Shown piece after piece: positions 63,800 through 64,000 of a stretch of DNA of 64,000 nt (the stretch's first letter is position 1; each line of letters opens with the position of its first letter). Made by a program: the position numbers and the translations under genes. Below the pieces are notes generated by a model. That model saw only the letters and a program-made list of their open reading frames with translations, had not been told where the DNA came from and made no database searches. The DNA is from Asanoa hainanensis (GTDB taxonomy: Bacteria > Actinomycetota > Actinomycetes > Mycobacteriales > Micromonosporaceae), in assembly GCF_900188485.1 (NCBI RefSeq), contig NZ_FZPH01000007.1:344305-408304 (forward strand), written 5' to 3'.

Positions 63800-64000
63800 T
63801 CAGTGGTCGTAGGCGATGAGTGACCTGGTCACGGGCTGGCCGGTTGCGCGGTTGTGCCAGATGGCGGCGGTCATCGCGAGTAGTCGTTGAGCGATGCGGG
63901 CACCGACACCTTCGATGGTGCGTCCGCCGTGTAGTTCGAGGTCGAGTTGGCCCTTGAGGGTGTCGTTGACTGACTCGATGAGTTGCCGGACGGGTTTGAG
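63800..64000 (-). mobile_element. IS982-family transposase, C-terminal part (continues past the window)
   Basis: The minus-strand frame from 64000 to the TGA at 63800-63802 encodes 66 residues including RQLIESVNDTLKGQLDLEL, GARIAQRLLAMTAAIWHN and the terminal SLIAYDH. These are typical of the C-terminus of IS982-type DDE transposases in actinomycetes. The element's end is probably within 63780-63799 (CGAGTAATTCCTAACGGG), immediately after the cupin stop. The rest lies outside the window. Confidence 0.8.

Overview
The window is about 70% G+C or higher. It has frequent GTG starts, many ATGA-overlapping gene pairs, leaderless-looking promoters, SigK/RskA and RskA-type anti-sigma genes, CBM13-bearing glycosidases and a bacterial Pnkp/Hen1 pair. 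Together these point to a filamentous or soil actinomycete, most likely Micromonosporaceae (Actinoplanes/Micromonospora-like). The taxonomic call is inference from gene content; no rRNA or tRNA gene was found.

Layout. 1-7.1 kb: a GNAT acetyltransferase, the RNA-repair genes pnkp and hen1, an FAD amine-oxidase-type enzyme and two membrane proteins. 7.2-8.3 kb: a secreted gamma-crystallin-like protein and a small unknown protein. 8.3-16.8 kb (minus strand): an arabinoxylan locus. It holds GH43, a deleted Tat-exported enzyme, GH62, GH10 and GH43. Directly upstream is a single polypeptide joining an ECF sigma factor, an anti-sigma zinc motif, a membrane span and an extracellular AbfB (arabinose-binding) domain. 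The promoter region between them carries CebR/CelR-like and xylanase-type operator motifs. 16.9-20.6 kb: a fasciclin lipoprotein, a sulfite-oxidase-like molybdoprotein, sigK and rskA, with two near-identical SigK-type promoters.

20.6-39.3 kb: a catabolic regulon of unknown substrate. It includes a LacI repressor, a VOC protein, a thiamine-diphosphate dehydrogenase E1 alpha/beta pair, an SDR, a GH95-like secreted glycosidase, a muconolactone-isomerase-like protein, a signal-less solute-binding protein, a Gfo/Idh/MocA dehydrogenase, a ribose/xylose-type ABC importer and a carboxymuconate-cycloisomerase-like lyase. Six copies of one palindrome, close to KTCAAWCGWTTGAM, sit at the promoters of these units. 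LacI is the last gene of one of them and is its obvious candidate ligand-responsive repressor. The block is interrupted at 28.9-31.7 kb by unrelated genes (HEAT-repeat, DHFR-like, MFS, NTF2-like).

39.4-51.6 kb: an F420/FMN oxidoreductase, a lipoprotein, a sigma factor with partner, and a GntR regulator. A TTCGTATACAA operator in front of gntR recurs in the promoter of an oligopeptide ABC transporter plus gamma-glutamyltransferase operon, suggesting gamma-glutamyl-peptide uptake and hydrolysis. 51.6-64 kb: a circularly permuted LivJ-type binding protein, an M15 peptidase, a frameshifted nucleotidyltransferase with its partner, a DUF4062-STAND-TPR protein, a lipoprotein, a Ser/Thr kinase with FHA-HTH partner, a threonine aldolase, an esterase, a deleted nitrilase, a cupin and the end of an IS982-type transposase.

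The most notable points are the sigma/anti-sigma/AbfB fusion beside its probable target operon, the permuted binding protein, the LacI regulon with unassigned chemistry, and several genes with internal deletions or frameshifts.
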